DNA of 64,000 bases, from the NCBI GenBank assembly GCA_900468625.1, contig UBUL01000016.1, positions 97,028-161,027 of the forward strand. Reading direction: 5' to 3'. This document shows positions 17,915 to 27,694 of the stretch, in pieces. The position numbers and the translations under genes are program-made. The notes beneath the pieces were generated by a model. It made no database searches. It was not told the DNA's origin and worked only from the letters and a program-made list of their open reading frames with translations. This stretch comes from Hyphomicrobiales bacterium (lineage in GTDB: Bacteria > Pseudomonadota > Alphaproteobacteria > Rhizobiales > Rhizobiaceae). Every line of letters starts with the position of its first letter. Within the stretch, counting starts at the first letter, position 1.

Positions 17915-18976
17915 TCACGGCCTGACTTCGAAGACCATGTTGAACGGCGTTTCGGTCGCCTTGCGGAAATGCGAATAGCCCGCATCCATGGCAACCTTGC
18001 GCAGCTTCAGCTCGCCGGCCTGCGCGCCCAAGCCCAGACCGACCTCCTGCGACAGCGAGGCCGGTGTGCAGATCATTGTCGAGGCGCCGTAAAAGACACG
18101 GCCGACCGGGTTGAGATTGTCTTTCAGGCAATCATGCGCAAAGGGTTCGACGATCATCCAGGTGCCGTCGTCGGCAAGGCTTTCCTTGACGTGTTTGCCG
18201 GCGCCAACCGGATCGCCCATGTCGTGCAGGCAATCGAACATGGTGACAAGATCATAACCGGCAGCCGGGAAGTCCTTGGCGCTTGCCTGCTCGAAGGTGA
18301 TCCGGCCATCAACGCCCGCCTGCTTGGCGGCAGCTTGCGCCCGCTCGATCGATGGCAGGTGGTAATCGAAGCCGAAGAAGGTCGAGTTCGGATAGGCCTG
18401 CGCCATCAGGATGGTCGAGGCACCGTGGCCGCAGCCGACATCCGCAACGGCGGCACCGGCCTGAAGCTTTTCATGCACGCCGTCCAGCGCCGGGATCCAT
18501 TCCGTAACAAGATGACTGTTATAGCCTGGCCGGAAAAACCGCTCGGTGCCGCGGAACAGACAGGCGCTGTGCTCATGCCAGCCGAAGCCGCTGCCGGTCT
18601 TGAAGGCATTGGCGATCTTCGGCTCGTCGAGCCACATGGATTGGACGACATCGAAGGCGCCGTTGAAGAAGGCGGGGCTGCTTTCCTCGGCAAATACCAT
18701 GGCCTGTTCCGGCGTCAGATAGAAGCGCTCGGTTTCGTCGTCATAACTGACATAATCGGCCGCGGCTTGAGCCGACAGCCATTCGCGCACATAGCGCTCC
18801 TTTACGCCAACCTTGTCGGCAAGCTCCGCCGACGTCATCGGCGTTCCGTCCGCCATGGCCTTGAACAGACCCAGGTGATCCCCGAGTGTCACCAGCACAC
18901 CCGAAACCGCCGCGCCGACGTCGCCGACCAGGCGCCCAACCAATGCATCGAGTTTCTGCATATCAGGTTCGCGCAT
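17915..18976 (-). CDS. SAM-dependent methyltransferase with N-terminal winged-helix-like domain
   Basis: A 353-residue protein. Residues about 1-90 resemble the dimerisation/winged-helix domain of O-methyltransferases (SAELADKVGVKERYVREWLS). The Rossmann methyltransferase domain follows, with motif I VADVGCGHGAST near residue 180 and an acidic GFDYH segment. The ending includes GYSHFRKATETPFNMVFEVR. Such proteins methylate small molecules; the acceptor is unknown. The ATG at 18976 follows GGGAGGAAGATGTC, which rules out a 41-residue upstream extension. It is monocistronic by position. Confidence 0.88.
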   Translation of the reverse strand: MREPDMQKLDALVGRLVGDVGAAVSGVLVTLGDHLGLFKAMADGTPMTSAELADKVGVKERYVREWLSAQAAADYVSYDDETERFYLTPEQAMVFAEESSPAFFNGAFDVVQSMWLDEPKIANAFKTGSGFGWHEHSACLFRGTERFFRPGYNSHLVTEWIPALDGVHEKLQAGAAVADVGCGHGASTILMAQAYPNSTFFGFDYHLPSIERAQAAAKQAGVDGRITFEQASAKDFPAAGYDLVTMFDCLHDMGDPVGAGKHVKESLADDGTWMIVEPFAHDCLKDNLNPVGRVFYGASTMICTPASLSQEVGLGLGAQAGELKLRKVAMDAGYSHFRKATETPFNMVFEVRP

Positions 18977-19155
18977 GACATCTTCCTCCCAGAATTGATG
19001 TAGCGTTCCGTCCGATATATTCGGAAACTTGAAAATACTCCTGAGCGTGCGGGTAAGCAACGAGATAGCAAGGCGAAGTAATATTCGCCCCGCCGGCAAA
19101 GATATAGCCTATTGTTCTGAATTAATTGAAGTTTTTATCGGGATTGACGCGATTT

Positions 19156-19707
19156 TCAGTCGGTGTGAGCCAGTTCTTTTTCGAGAACCGAGATCAGGCG
19201 CGGATCGTCCGCCGTTACGTCAGGGGCAAAACGGGCGGCAACCTTGCCGTTACGGCCGATCAGGAATTTCTCGAAATTCCAGACGATGCCGCCGTCCTGC
19301 CCGGTTTCGAGACCGTGTTTCGCAAGCCGTTCGCGCATCGGCCCGTCTCCGATCGTCTCGACGCCGGAGGCGATGAGCTCGTCATAGAGCGGGTGGCGCT
19401 CTTCGCCTGTCACGGCGATCTTGGAGAACATCGGGAACTGCACGTCATAGGTTAGGGTGCAGAAGCTCAATATTTCGTCGTTGGTGCCTGGCTCCTGGCC
19501 CTTGAAGTCGTTGGCCGGAAAGCCGGCGATGACCAGGCCGTCGCCGCGCTTTTCCTGGTAGAGCTTTTCCAGACCTTCGTACTGCACCGTCAGGCCGCAT
19601 TTCGATGCGACATTGACGACCATGATGACCTTGCAGCGATAGTCGGCAAGCGTCGTGTCGCTGCCGTCGATCCTCTTTACCGGAATATCGAGCACGCTAT
19701 CGGTCAT
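19156..19707 (-). CDS. Glutathione peroxidase
   Basis: A 183-residue thiol peroxidase of the GPx/BtuE family that reduces hydroperoxides using glutathione or thioredoxin. The catalytic cysteine is Cys37 in NVASKCGLT, where animal enzymes have selenocysteine. The Gln-containing GFPANDFKGQEPG block and the Trp/Asn motif VWNFEKFLI complete the active site. The ATG at 19707 follows GGAGTGAATGAT. It lies 74 bp downstream of the fused peptide-transporter ATPase and may be the last gene of that transcript, which would fit a link to glutathione metabolism. Confidence 0.92.
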   Translation of the reverse strand: MTDSVLDIPVKRIDGSDTTLADYRCKVIMVVNVASKCGLTVQYEGLEKLYQEKRGDGLVIAGFPANDFKGQEPGTNDEILSFCTLTYDVQFPMFSKIAVTGEERHPLYDELIASGVETIGDGPMRERLAKHGLETGQDGGIVWNFEKFLIGRNGKVAARFAPDVTADDPRLISVLEKELAHTD

Positions 19708-19781
19708 ATCATTCACTCCAGATGGGAAACAGGATACCGATATTTGCCGGGAAATCGGCGGCGTCAAGGTCAGAAACCGCT

Positions 19782-21632
19782 TCAGGCGGCTTCTTCCATC
19801 CGAACCAGGTGACCGCGGGACACTTCGCGATACTGCCGGGTCGGTGGGACGTATCCGACCGGGCGCACCGGGCTCTTCAACTCGTCGACGGCAAGGTTGC
19901 GCCGAATGCCGCGCCGTGACGGGTCCGGCACCGGAACCGCTGCGATCAGCTTCCTGGTATAGGGATGCTGCGGATTTTCGAACACGGATGCCCGCGGTCC
20001 GATTTCGACGATTTCGCCGAGATACATAACGGCGACGCGGTGGCTGACGCGCTCGACCACAGCCATGTCGTGCGAGATGAAGAGATAGGAGAGGTTGAGG
20101 CTCTGCTGCAGGTCCATCAGCAGATTGCAGACCTGCGCCTTGATCGACACGTCGAGCGCCGAGACGCTCTCGTCAGCGACGATCACCTTCGGATCGAGCG
20201 CGAGCGCGCGGGCAATGCAGATGCGCTGGCGCTGGCCGCCCGAAAATTCATGCGGATAGCGGCTCATCATATCCGCCTTCAGGCCGACGCGCTCCAGAAG
20301 ATCGGCGGCCTTCTCCCGGGCTTCGGCGCGCGAGCCCAAGCGATGCTCGATGAAGGGTTCGGCAACCGCGGCGCCGATCGTCATGCGCGGGTTGAGGCTG
20401 GCAAACGGGTCCTGAAAGATCATCTGGATACTGCGGCGCATCCGGCGCAGTTCGAGCGAGCCCAGTTTCATCACATCATAGCCGTCGAGCCGAACTTCGC
20501 CGGACTTTGGCGTGATGAGGCGCATGATGGAACGGCCCGTCGTTGACTTGCCGCAACCGGATTCTCCGACCAGCGACAGCGTTTCTCCCTGGGCAAGATT
20601 GAAGGAGACATTCTCGACAGCATGGATGGCGCCGGTCGGGCGGGCGAGCAGGCCGCCATGGAGGTCGAAGCGGGTAACGAGGTTTTTGACCTCCAGTACC
20701 GGCGTCTTGCCGTGATCGACGGTATCGGCAAGCGCTTTCGGTTCGCTGCGTTCACCGGTGCTGGCGTCGACGGTCGGAAAGCGCAGCGGCTGCGACTGAT
20801 CCTTCATCGAGCCGAGCCGCGGTACGGCCGACAGTAGCGCGCGGGTATAGGGATGACTGCCGCGATGGAAGATATCGTCGGTCCTGCCGGTCTCCACCGC
20901 CTCGCCGCGATACATGACGATGGTGCGGTCGGAAATCTCGGCGACGACGCCCATGTCGTGGGTGATGAAGAGCACCGACATGCCTTCCTCTTCCTGCAGG
21001 ACCTTGATGAGGTCGAGGATCTGGCCCTGGATCGTCACGTCGAGCGCGGTCGTCGGCTCGTCGGCAATCAGCAGTTTCGGACGGCTGGCAAGCGCCATGG
21101 CGATCATGACGCGCTGTCGCATGCCGCCGGAAAACTGGTGCGGATATTCGTCGAAACGGGAGGATGCATTGGGGATGCGCACCTTTTCCAGGAGGCGGAT
21201 CGTTTCCGCCTTCGCTTCAGCCTTGGAAATATTGCGATGGCAGGTCAGTGCCTCGGAAATCTGCCGGCCGATGGTGAAGATCGGATTGAGAGAAGTCATC
21301 GGTTCCTGGAAGATCATCGCGGCGTCCTTGCCGCGCACCTTGCGCATTTCCGTCTCCGGCAAAGCAAGGAGATCGCGGCCGTTCAGCCGGATCGAGCCTT
21401 CGATGCGGCTGCTGCCCCTGGCAAGCAGGCGCATGATCGAGAGCGAGGTCACGCTCTTGCCGGAGCCGCTTTCGCCGACGATGGCGACCGTTTCTCCCGG
21501 CATGACGTCAAAGGAGATATTCTTGACCACCGGGCGCCATTCTCCGTCGACGAGAAACGAGGTCGTCAGATCGGCGACGGAGAGAATGGACTGAGCATCC
21601 GGATCGGTGGCCTGCGCTGCAGTGATCGGCAT
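19782..21632 (-). CDS. Peptide ABC transporter, fused double ATP-binding protein (GsiA/DppDF type)
   Basis: A 616-residue fusion of two oligopeptide-type ATPases. The first domain has GESGSGKSV and LIADEPTTALDVT, the second GESGCGKSTTGRS and VADESVSALDVSI; each has its own signature (FSGGMRQR and FSGGQRQR). The ending is the usual Opp C-terminus. The length fits E. coli GsiA (about 620), the glutathione-importer ATPase. The ATG at 21632 follows AAAAAGGGGACACC. It lies 13 bp after the DUF1028 gene in a run with gamma-glutamyltransferase, two permeases and a binding protein, so it serves that importer. Confidence 0.93.
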   Translation of the reverse strand: MPITAAQATDPDAQSILSVADLTTSFLVDGEWRPVVKNISFDVMPGETVAIVGESGSGKSVTSLSIMRLLARGSSRIEGSIRLNGRDLLALPETEMRKVRGKDAAMIFQEPMTSLNPIFTIGRQISEALTCHRNISKAEAKAETIRLLEKVRIPNASSRFDEYPHQFSGGMRQRVMIAMALASRPKLLIADEPTTALDVTIQGQILDLIKVLQEEEGMSVLFITHDMGVVAEISDRTIVMYRGEAVETGRTDDIFHRGSHPYTRALLSAVPRLGSMKDQSQPLRFPTVDASTGERSEPKALADTVDHGKTPVLEVKNLVTRFDLHGGLLARPTGAIHAVENVSFNLAQGETLSLVGESGCGKSTTGRSIMRLITPKSGEVRLDGYDVMKLGSLELRRMRRSIQMIFQDPFASLNPRMTIGAAVAEPFIEHRLGSRAEAREKAADLLERVGLKADMMSRYPHEFSGGQRQRICIARALALDPKVIVADESVSALDVSIKAQVCNLLMDLQQSLNLSYLFISHDMAVVERVSHRVAVMYLGEIVEIGPRASVFENPQHPYTRKLIAAVPVPDPSRRGIRRNLAVDELKSPVRPVGYVPPTRQYREVSRGHLVRMEEAA

Positions 21633-21645
21633 GGTGTCCCCTTTT

Positions 21646-22398
21646 TCATTCTGCCATCGTGGCATAAGATGCGGAAAGGCGGCCTTCGGCAATCCTCCTG
21701 GCCTCCAGCGCGGCAATCTTTTCGTCGATCTCGCGCCGGTCGGTCATGCCGCTGGGGTTTTCCCGTGTCGGCATGGTTTCGGCGACATGCAGGTAGCGCT
21801 CCTGCGCGACTGCATAGAGCCGTTCGAGCTCGGCAAGCGGGTCGGCGCTATCGTCTGCACGGATGTTCAGCCATGCATAGTCCTGATCACGATGGATGAC
21901 CAGCGCGGCCGATTGCTTGCCCCTCTTGTCGCCACCGGCTGCCTCGCCCGCTCGCATTGCTTCGAGCAGACGCTCGGCAAGCGGCTTTCCCTTCGTTTTC
22001 TTGAACGTTGCGAGCGTCTCGGCGATCACTTGCGGACCCGCCAGCATATTGCCGGCGACCGAAACATTGTCATCGACCAGATGCCCGGCCCAATCGATGC
22101 ACTTCGCGCCGGTAAAGGCAACGTTGCTGCCGCTGCTGTCGATCAGATGGAACTGGCGTTGTTCGCGGCCTTCGTCACGGGCACTCAGTGCTTCGACGAT
22201 TTCGTCAGGCGCATGCCCAGCGGCCAGCATGGCAAGTCCGTCGATGCCGTAAAGCGGGCTGGCGAAGGCCTGCGTTGCAACTGCGCCGATGCCGCCGCGA
22301 ATATGCGGCACGATGCTGCCGACGGCAAAGAAGCGGGTGGCGACGGCGATGGCGAGGTTTCCCGTTTCCGGCTCGCGGGCGACGATGGACCACGTCAT
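21646..22398 (-). CDS. DUF1028 family protein, probable Ntn-hydrolase fold
   Basis: A 250-residue DUF1028 protein, starting MTWSIVAREPETGNLAIAVA and including GAVATQAFASPLYG and NMLAGPQVI. A solved member of the family has an N-terminal-nucleophile hydrolase fold, and here Thr2 becomes N-terminal once Met1 is removed. An amidase or peptidase role is therefore plausible but unproven. The ATG at 22398 follows GGGAGATAGAACC. The gene begins 5 bases after the gamma-glutamyltransferase stop and ends 13 bases before the ATPase, so it is within the peptide operon. The last 60 residues carry basic and acidic helices. Confidence 0.85.
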   Translation of the reverse strand: MTWSIVAREPETGNLAIAVATRFFAVGSIVPHIRGGIGAVATQAFASPLYGIDGLAMLAAGHAPDEIVEALSARDEGREQRQFHLIDSSGSNVAFTGAKCIDWAGHLVDDNVSVAGNMLAGPQVIAETLATFKKTKGKPLAERLLEAMRAGEAAGGDKRGKQSAALVIHRDQDYAWLNIRADDSADPLAELERLYAVAQERYLHVAETMPTRENPSGMTDRREIDEKIAALEARRIAEGRLSASYATMAE

Positions 22399-22403
22399 CG
22401 GTT

Positions 22404-24191
22404 CTATCTCCCGATAGCGTAGGCTTGCATCAAACGCGGTGTCGCCGCAGCGCGCAACAGGCCGTCGGCGTCGCGCCGCGCGGCAGTCAGCCGGCCGACA
22501 GTCCATTCCGGCGCAACGGTCAGCTTGTGGCCTTTCCTGCGGAGCGCTTCGAGCACGTCTGCGCTGAAATTCGCCTCCGCCGTCAGGCCGCCGGGCTCGC
22601 GCGTGCGCGGATAGAAGGAGCTCGGGAAATGCGTGCTGTGAAACAACGGCTTATCGATCGCCTCCTGCAGGTTCAGCCCGTGATGGACATAGCGCAAGAA
22701 GAAGGAGAGCTGCCATTGCTCCTGCTGATCGCCACCGGGCGTGCCGAAAGCAAGGGTCGGGCGGCCCTCATGCAGCGCCATCGTCGGGGTTAGCGTCGTG
22801 CGCGGCCGCTTGCCTGGTGCAAGCGAGGAGGGCAGGCCCGGCCGCAGCCAGAACATCTGTGCGCGCGAGTTCAGGCAGAAGCCGAGGCCGGGAATGATCG
22901 GCGAGGACTGCAGCCAGCCGCCGGAGGGCGTCACCGACACCATGTTGCCCTCGCGGTCGATGACATCGATATGGACGGTATCGCCGCGCTTCTCGGTGAG
23001 ATGCGCCATTGTCGGCTCGTAGACCGCGCCGCTTTTGGCCTCCGGTGCTTCGAGCATCTTCATTGTAAGGTCGTACTGATCTTCAAAGCCGGCCAATTTG
23101 CCCGGGTGCAAGGCGAGCGATGCTTCCGGCGAAATCAGCCGGCGCTGCTCATCGGCATAGGCATCCGACAGCAGGGTTTCGAGCGGTACATTCGTGAAAT
23201 TCGGGTCGCCGTAATAGACTTCTCTATCGGCAAAGGCGAGCTTCATGGCCTCGGTGACGGTGTGGACGAACTCGGCTCCGGCGGGGGCCATGCTGGCCAG
23301 ATCGAAACCTTTGAGCAGCGACAGCGCCTGCAGGAAGACGGGTCCTTGACCCCAGGGACCAATCTTGGCGACTGTCCAGCCGTGATAATCGTAGGTCAGC
23401 GGCTCTTCGATCGTCGCTTTCCAGTTGGCCATGTCATTGGCCGTCAGCACGCCTTTATGACGCGCCCCGCTCGCATCCATGACCTCCGCCTTGCTGACAT
23501 AGGTGTCGATCGCTTCGGCGACGAAGCCGCGATAATAGGCATCGCGCGCCGCTTCGATCTGTGCCTCACGATCGCTCTTGCTTTCCGCCTCCGCAACGAC
23601 CCGTTTCCAGGTTTCGGCGAGAACGGGGTTCTTGAAATTGGACCAGGGTTCGGGAGCTGCTCCGCCGGGAAGCCAGGTCTCGTGGGAGGTCGGCCATTCC
23701 TTGCGATAGAAATCGGCAAGTCCTGCAATGGTCGCGGAAACGCGCGGCAGAACGGGGTGCCCGTTTTCGGCATAGTGGATTGCCGGTTCGAGAACGTCGC
23801 GGACCGTCAGCCGGCCATAATCACGCAGCATCAGCATCCAGCCATCGAAGGCTCCGGGGATAACTGTCGCAAGCAGGCCATCACCAGGGATTAGCTTCAG
23901 CCCTTCGCGTGCATAGCGCTCGATCGTCGCGCCGGCCGGCGCCGGTCCTTGGGCGCAGATGACCTCGATCCTGTCCTTCCTCTTCGAATAGAGGATGGCG
24001 GGCATATCGCCGCCAGGTCCGCAAAGATGCGGCTCGACGATCTGCAGCACGAAACCGGTCGCAACTGCGGCGTCGAAGGCGTTGCCGCCTTTTTCGAGAA
24101 TGCTCATGCCGACGGCGGACGCGATCCAGTGCGTCGATGTGACGACGCCGAAAGTACCTAGGATTTCGGGGCGGGTGGTGAATGCGGTCAT
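22404..24191 (-). CDS. ggt: Gamma-glutamyltransferase
   Basis: A 595-residue member of the gamma-glutamyltranspeptidase family of Ntn hydrolases. The family start GGNAFDAAVATGFVL and GPGGDMPAILY are clear. The probable self-cleavage site is the Thr in KRGDTVHIDVIDREGNMVS, and the oxyanion region PSGG follows. No signal peptide is visible, so the enzyme is probably cytoplasmic, unlike E. coli Ggt. It would cleave gamma-glutamyl amides such as glutathione or related acyl-amides. It lies 22 bp after the second permease, which suggests that imported gamma-glutamyl peptides are its substrates. Confidence 0.9.
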   Translation of the reverse strand: MTAFTTRPEILGTFGVVTSTHWIASAVGMSILEKGGNAFDAAVATGFVLQIVEPHLCGPGGDMPAILYSKRKDRIEVICAQGPAPAGATIERYAREGLKLIPGDGLLATVIPGAFDGWMLMLRDYGRLTVRDVLEPAIHYAENGHPVLPRVSATIAGLADFYRKEWPTSHETWLPGGAAPEPWSNFKNPVLAETWKRVVAEAESKSDREAQIEAARDAYYRGFVAEAIDTYVSKAEVMDASGARHKGVLTANDMANWKATIEEPLTYDYHGWTVAKIGPWGQGPVFLQALSLLKGFDLASMAPAGAEFVHTVTEAMKLAFADREVYYGDPNFTNVPLETLLSDAYADEQRRLISPEASLALHPGKLAGFEDQYDLTMKMLEAPEAKSGAVYEPTMAHLTEKRGDTVHIDVIDREGNMVSVTPSGGWLQSSPIIPGLGFCLNSRAQMFWLRPGLPSSLAPGKRPRTTLTPTMALHEGRPTLAFGTPGGDQQEQWQLSFFLRYVHHGLNLQEAIDKPLFHSTHFPSSFYPRTREPGGLTAEANFSADVLEALRRKGHKLTVAPEWTVGRLTAARRDADGLLRAAATPRLMQAYAIGR

Positions 24192-24213
24192 TGGGGCATC
24201 CTTTTCAGTTTAT

Positions 24214-25092
24214 TCATGCTTCGCGCGGGTCGAGCGCGTCGCGCAGGCCGTCGCCGAGAAGATTGAAGCCGATCACGACGAGGAAAATGGCAGCCCCCGG
24301 CCACATGGCCATCCAGGGCGCCTGTTCGAGATAGTTCTTGGCGACATTGAGCATCGAGCCCCAGCTTGGGGCAGGTGGCTGCTGGCCGAGGCCGAGGAAG
24401 GAGAGGCTCGCCTCCGCGATGATCGCCGTCGCGATGGTGAGCGTGGCCTGAACGAGGATCGGCGCAAACACGTTCGGCAGGATATAGCGGGTGATGATGC
24501 TGAAGTGGCGCAGACCGATCGACCGGGCACCCTCGACATAATCCTCCGTCTTGATCGCCAGCACCTGGCCGCGCGTCAGCCGCACGAAGACGGGCGTTGC
24601 CGAAAAGCCGATCGCGATCATCGCATTAGTGAGGCTTGGGCCGAGGAAGGCGGCAAGCGCAATGGCGGTGATGAGGAAAGGCATCGCCAGGAAGGCTTCG
24701 GTGATGCGCGAGATGATCTGATCGATCCAGCCGCCGTAGTAACCGGAGATCAGGCCGAAGGGCACGCCGATTGCAACCGCGATGGCGACCGAGAAGATGC
24801 CGGCCATCAAGGACGCTCGCGCACCCCAGATCATGCGGGAGAGAATGTCCCGGCCGAGATCGTCGGTGCCAAGCCAATGGGCGGCCGACGGCGCCTTGCG
24901 GATCGCCGACCAGCTGGTCGCGATCGGATCAGGAATCGGAAGGAGCGATGCCAGCGCGGCGAGCACGGTAAAGAACAGGATGATCGCAAGCCCGACCAGC
25001 GCGCCCTTGTTGGCTCGCAGCTTGCGCCAGGCGCGGTTGGGAGCGCGTTTTGCGGAAGCGTCTGCGGCAGTCGCCTGAACGATCGTGCTCAT
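24214..25092 (-). CDS. Dipeptide/glutathione-type ABC transporter permease (DppC/GsiD-like)
   Basis: A 292-residue inner-membrane permease. It has the DppC N-terminal segment (RKLRANKGALVGLAIILFF), the signature HWLGTDDLGRDILSRMIWGA and the EAA loop DYVEGARSIGLRHFSIITRY. The ATG at 25092 overlaps the stop of the upstream permease as ATGA, which fixes the start; the longer open frame reaching to 25836 is read-through in a shadow frame. It pairs with the DppB-like permease to form the channel. Confidence 0.92.
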   Translation of the reverse strand: MSTIVQATAADASAKRAPNRAWRKLRANKGALVGLAIILFFTVLAALASLLPIPDPIATSWSAIRKAPSAAHWLGTDDLGRDILSRMIWGARASLMAGIFSVAIAVAIGVPFGLISGYYGGWIDQIISRITEAFLAMPFLITAIALAAFLGPSLTNAMIAIGFSATPVFVRLTRGQVLAIKTEDYVEGARSIGLRHFSIITRYILPNVFAPILVQATLTIATAIIAEASLSFLGLGQQPPAPSWGSMLNVAKNYLEQAPWMAMWPGAAIFLVVIGFNLLGDGLRDALDPREA

Positions 25093-26036
25093 AGGGCTGC
25101 CCTCATGCGCGGATTGAGGAGGACGTAGAGAATATCGGCGATGAGGTTCATGGCGATGAAGCCGATGGCGGTGCAGAGCACCACGCCCTGGACGACGGCG
25201 TAATCCCGGTTGAAGACCGCATCGACGATCAGCTTGCCGAAACCGGGGATGGTGAAGATCTGCTCGGTGAGCACGGCACCGGCCAGAAGCTCGCCGAACA
25301 GCAGGGCGCTGACGGTGACGACAGGCAGGATGGCGTTGCGGAAGCTGTGCTGCAGCACGACGGCCGCCTCTGGAAGGCCCTTGGCGCGGGCTGTGCGGAT
25401 ATAGTCCGCGCTCAGCACGCTCAGCATCGAAGACCGCGTGTGGCGCATCAAGGTCGCCGCCAGCGCGTTGCCGAGGACAAAGGATGGCATCAGCATCGTC
25501 TGGATTGAGCGCCATGGGTCGTTGAAGAACGGTTGGTAGCCGGAGGCCGGCAGCCAATGGAGCTTCACCGAGACCAGCAGGATCAGCATGATGCCGAGCC
25601 AGAAGTTGGGCACCGACAGCCCGCACAGGGCGACGATATTGGCGAGAAAGTCGATGAAGGTGTTCTTCTTCACGGCGGCCAGGATGCCCATGGGAATGCC
25701 GATTGCGAAAGCGAAGATCATCGACATGACGGCGAGCTGGATCGTCACCGGCAGCTTTTCGGCAATGAGCGTCAGAACCGGCTGATTGGTGCGTAGCGAA
25801 ACGCCGAGATCGCCCTTGGCGACACCTTGCAGCCAATAGCCATATTGATAGATGACTGGGTCGTTCAGCCGATATTTCTCGCGGAGTTGCTCCAGGACTT
25901 GCGGATCGCGCTCTTCGCCGGCCATGGCAAGTACTGGATCGCCGGGCAGAAGCTTCTGCAGGGAGAAGACGAAGATCGAAATGATCAGCAGCGTCGGGAT
26001 GGCGACGAGCAGCCTCTTTCCGATATAGCTATACAT
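25089..26036 (-). CDS. Dipeptide/glutathione-type ABC transporter permease (DppB/GsiC-like)
   Basis: A 315-residue permease with six membrane segments. It has the DppB opening IGKRLLVAIPTLLIISIFVF, the LLPGDPVLAM block, and the EAA loop ADYIRTARAKGLPEAAVVLQ. It overlaps the next permease gene by four bases. Between it and the binding-protein gene upstream lies a perfect stem-loop (26064-26089). Confidence 0.92.
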   Translation of the reverse strand: MYSYIGKRLLVAIPTLLIISIFVFSLQKLLPGDPVLAMAGEERDPQVLEQLREKYRLNDPVIYQYGYWLQGVAKGDLGVSLRTNQPVLTLIAEKLPVTIQLAVMSMIFAFAIGIPMGILAAVKKNTFIDFLANIVALCGLSVPNFWLGIMLILLVSVKLHWLPASGYQPFFNDPWRSIQTMLMPSFVLGNALAATLMRHTRSSMLSVLSADYIRTARAKGLPEAAVVLQHSFRNAILPVVTVSALLFGELLAGAVLTEQIFTIPGFGKLIVDAVFNRDYAVVQGVVLCTAIGFIAMNLIADILYVLLNPRMRAAL

Positions 26037-26063
26037 GGGCAGATCCTTGCCGAAGGAAAAAGG

Positions 26064-26089
26064 GCCATGCGGGAAGGAACCCGCATGGC
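26064..26089 (-). promoter_or_regulatory. Intercistronic stem-loop after the peptide-binding-protein gene
   Basis: A perfect 10-bp stem (GCCATGCGGG / CCCGCATGGC) with a 6-nt loop lies between the binding protein and the first permease, with no T-tract. It has the same design as the hairpins at 327-348 and 14883-14907. Confidence 0.65.
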
Positions 26090-26098
26090 GCTGGTCGG

Positions 26099-27607
26099 TC
26101 AGCCGCTCTTCTTGACGCCCACGAGGCGGATCATTCCGTCGGGGGAGGGCACGAAGCCGGATATTTTCTTGTTATAGGCCCAGATCCAGGCTTGATGCCC
26201 GAGGAAGATGATCGGCAAATCCTGGTTGAGGATTGCCTCGGCAGCGTCGTATTTCTGCTTGCGAACGGCATTGTCCTGCGACTGACGCGCCTCGAGCAGC
26301 AGCTTGTCGACTTCCGGATTGCTGTATTTGGAATCGTTGAGGCCGGCGCCAGTCGTCACGAACTGCTGGATATTGCCGTCGGGATCGGAGCGGCCGGACC
26401 AGTCGGAGCGGCTGAGCTGGTAATTGCCGCTCGACTGCGCGTCGAGCAGGGTTGCGAATTCGGTGGTCTTCAGCGTCACATCGAAGCCGGCTTCGGCAAC
26501 CATCGATTGGATGATCTGCATCATCTGCATCGACACGGGATTGTTGGTGACGGCGAGCTCGACCGGGATGCGGTCGAAACCGGCTTCCTTCACCAGCGCC
26601 TTGGCCTTGTCGAGATCGCGGGCCGGCACCGGAATATTCTTGTCGAACCAGGGGCTGTTCGGTGCGAAAGGCTGGTTGCCGGCAAGCCCGGTGCCGTCGA
26701 AGACGATCTGCATGGCGGCTTCACGGTCGATTGCCAGCGAGAAGGCCTGGCGCAGGCGCTTGTCCTTGCCGATCGGATTGTCGGCGCGCGAACCGTTGCC
26801 GATATTGGCGTAGACGCCGAGCCAGCCGGTGCCGACAGCATCGGCATAGACGAGACTGGGATCGTTCTTGACTGTGCCGGCATCGGATGCCGCGACGCGC
26901 TCGATCATGTCGAGATCGCCGGAACGCAGGTTTGCGAGGCGCACCGTCGTATCGGGGATTGGCAGGTAGGTCACCTTGTCGATGAAGATATTGTCCTTGT
27001 TCCAGTAGTCCTGGAATTTCTCCAGCACGATGCGGTCCTGCTGCACACGCTCGACGAATTTGAATGGACCGGAGCAGACGGGATGATCGCCGAATTTGGC
27101 GCCGGCAGCCTTTGCGGCTGCCGGTGAGACCATCATGCCGGAGCGGTCGGAAAGCTGGGCAAGCAGCGTGACGTCAGGTGCCTTCAGGGTGAAGGTGACT
27201 TCGTATTCGCCTGTCGCTTCGACCTTGGCGACGGAGGAAAGCTCGCTCTTGCGGCGCGATTCCGGCATGGTCTGATAGCGTTGGATGTTGTCGACGACGG
27301 CTTGGGCGTTGAATGGTGTTTCATCCTGGAATTTGACGCCCTGGCGCAGCTCCATGACCAGCTGCTTGCCGTCGGCGGACCATTTCCAGGAGATGGCAAG
27401 CTGCGGCACGAATTTCAGGTCCGGTGTCACGTCGACGAGCTTGTCGCAGAGCGCGGTATAGACGATGCGGCCGACGAAGGTGCGGGATTGGGCGGGGTCC
27501 AGCGCGTCGGCGTCGTCCTGCAGGCCGATCTTCAGCTCGACGGCTAGGGACGGAAGCGCGATCAGGGCGCCGGCGGCAAGCGATGTCACGAATTTGGCGA
27601 TCTTCAT
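26099..27607 (-). CDS. Peptide ABC transporter substrate-binding protein (DppA/GsiB type)
   Basis: A 502-residue extracellular solute-binding protein of family 5. A signal peptide covers about residues 1-22 (ending ALPSLAVEL). The family pattern is clear: LRQGVKFQDETPFNAQAVVDN, CSGPFKFVE and RLRQAFSLAIDREA. It binds short peptides or glutathione-like compounds in the periplasm; specificity is inferred from the adjacent gamma-glutamyltransferase. The ATG at 27607 follows AGGAGAACGAG. The GntR/FCD regulator gene lies 87 bp upstream in the same direction. Confidence 0.92.
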   Translation of the reverse strand: MKIAKFVTSLAAGALIALPSLAVELKIGLQDDADALDPAQSRTFVGRIVYTALCDKLVDVTPDLKFVPQLAISWKWSADGKQLVMELRQGVKFQDETPFNAQAVVDNIQRYQTMPESRRKSELSSVAKVEATGEYEVTFTLKAPDVTLLAQLSDRSGMMVSPAAAKAAGAKFGDHPVCSGPFKFVERVQQDRIVLEKFQDYWNKDNIFIDKVTYLPIPDTTVRLANLRSGDLDMIERVAASDAGTVKNDPSLVYADAVGTGWLGVYANIGNGSRADNPIGKDKRLRQAFSLAIDREAAMQIVFDGTGLAGNQPFAPNSPWFDKNIPVPARDLDKAKALVKEAGFDRIPVELAVTNNPVSMQMMQIIQSMVAEAGFDVTLKTTEFATLLDAQSSGNYQLSRSDWSGRSDPDGNIQQFVTTGAGLNDSKYSNPEVDKLLLEARQSQDNAVRKQKYDAAEAILNQDLPIIFLGHQAWIWAYNKKISGFVPSPDGMIRLVGVKKSG

Positions 27608-27694
27608 CTCGTTCTCCTGTTTATCATTGTCGTTCACCGCGTCCTCGACCGTTTTCCTCTTCGGCCGTTATTCATTACGGTGTCGTGCGGATGC

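Noticed and set aside
25093..25836. N-terminal extension of the DppC-like permease frame
   Set aside because: It is a shadow of the DppB-like gene; the ATGA overlap fixes the permease start at 25092.
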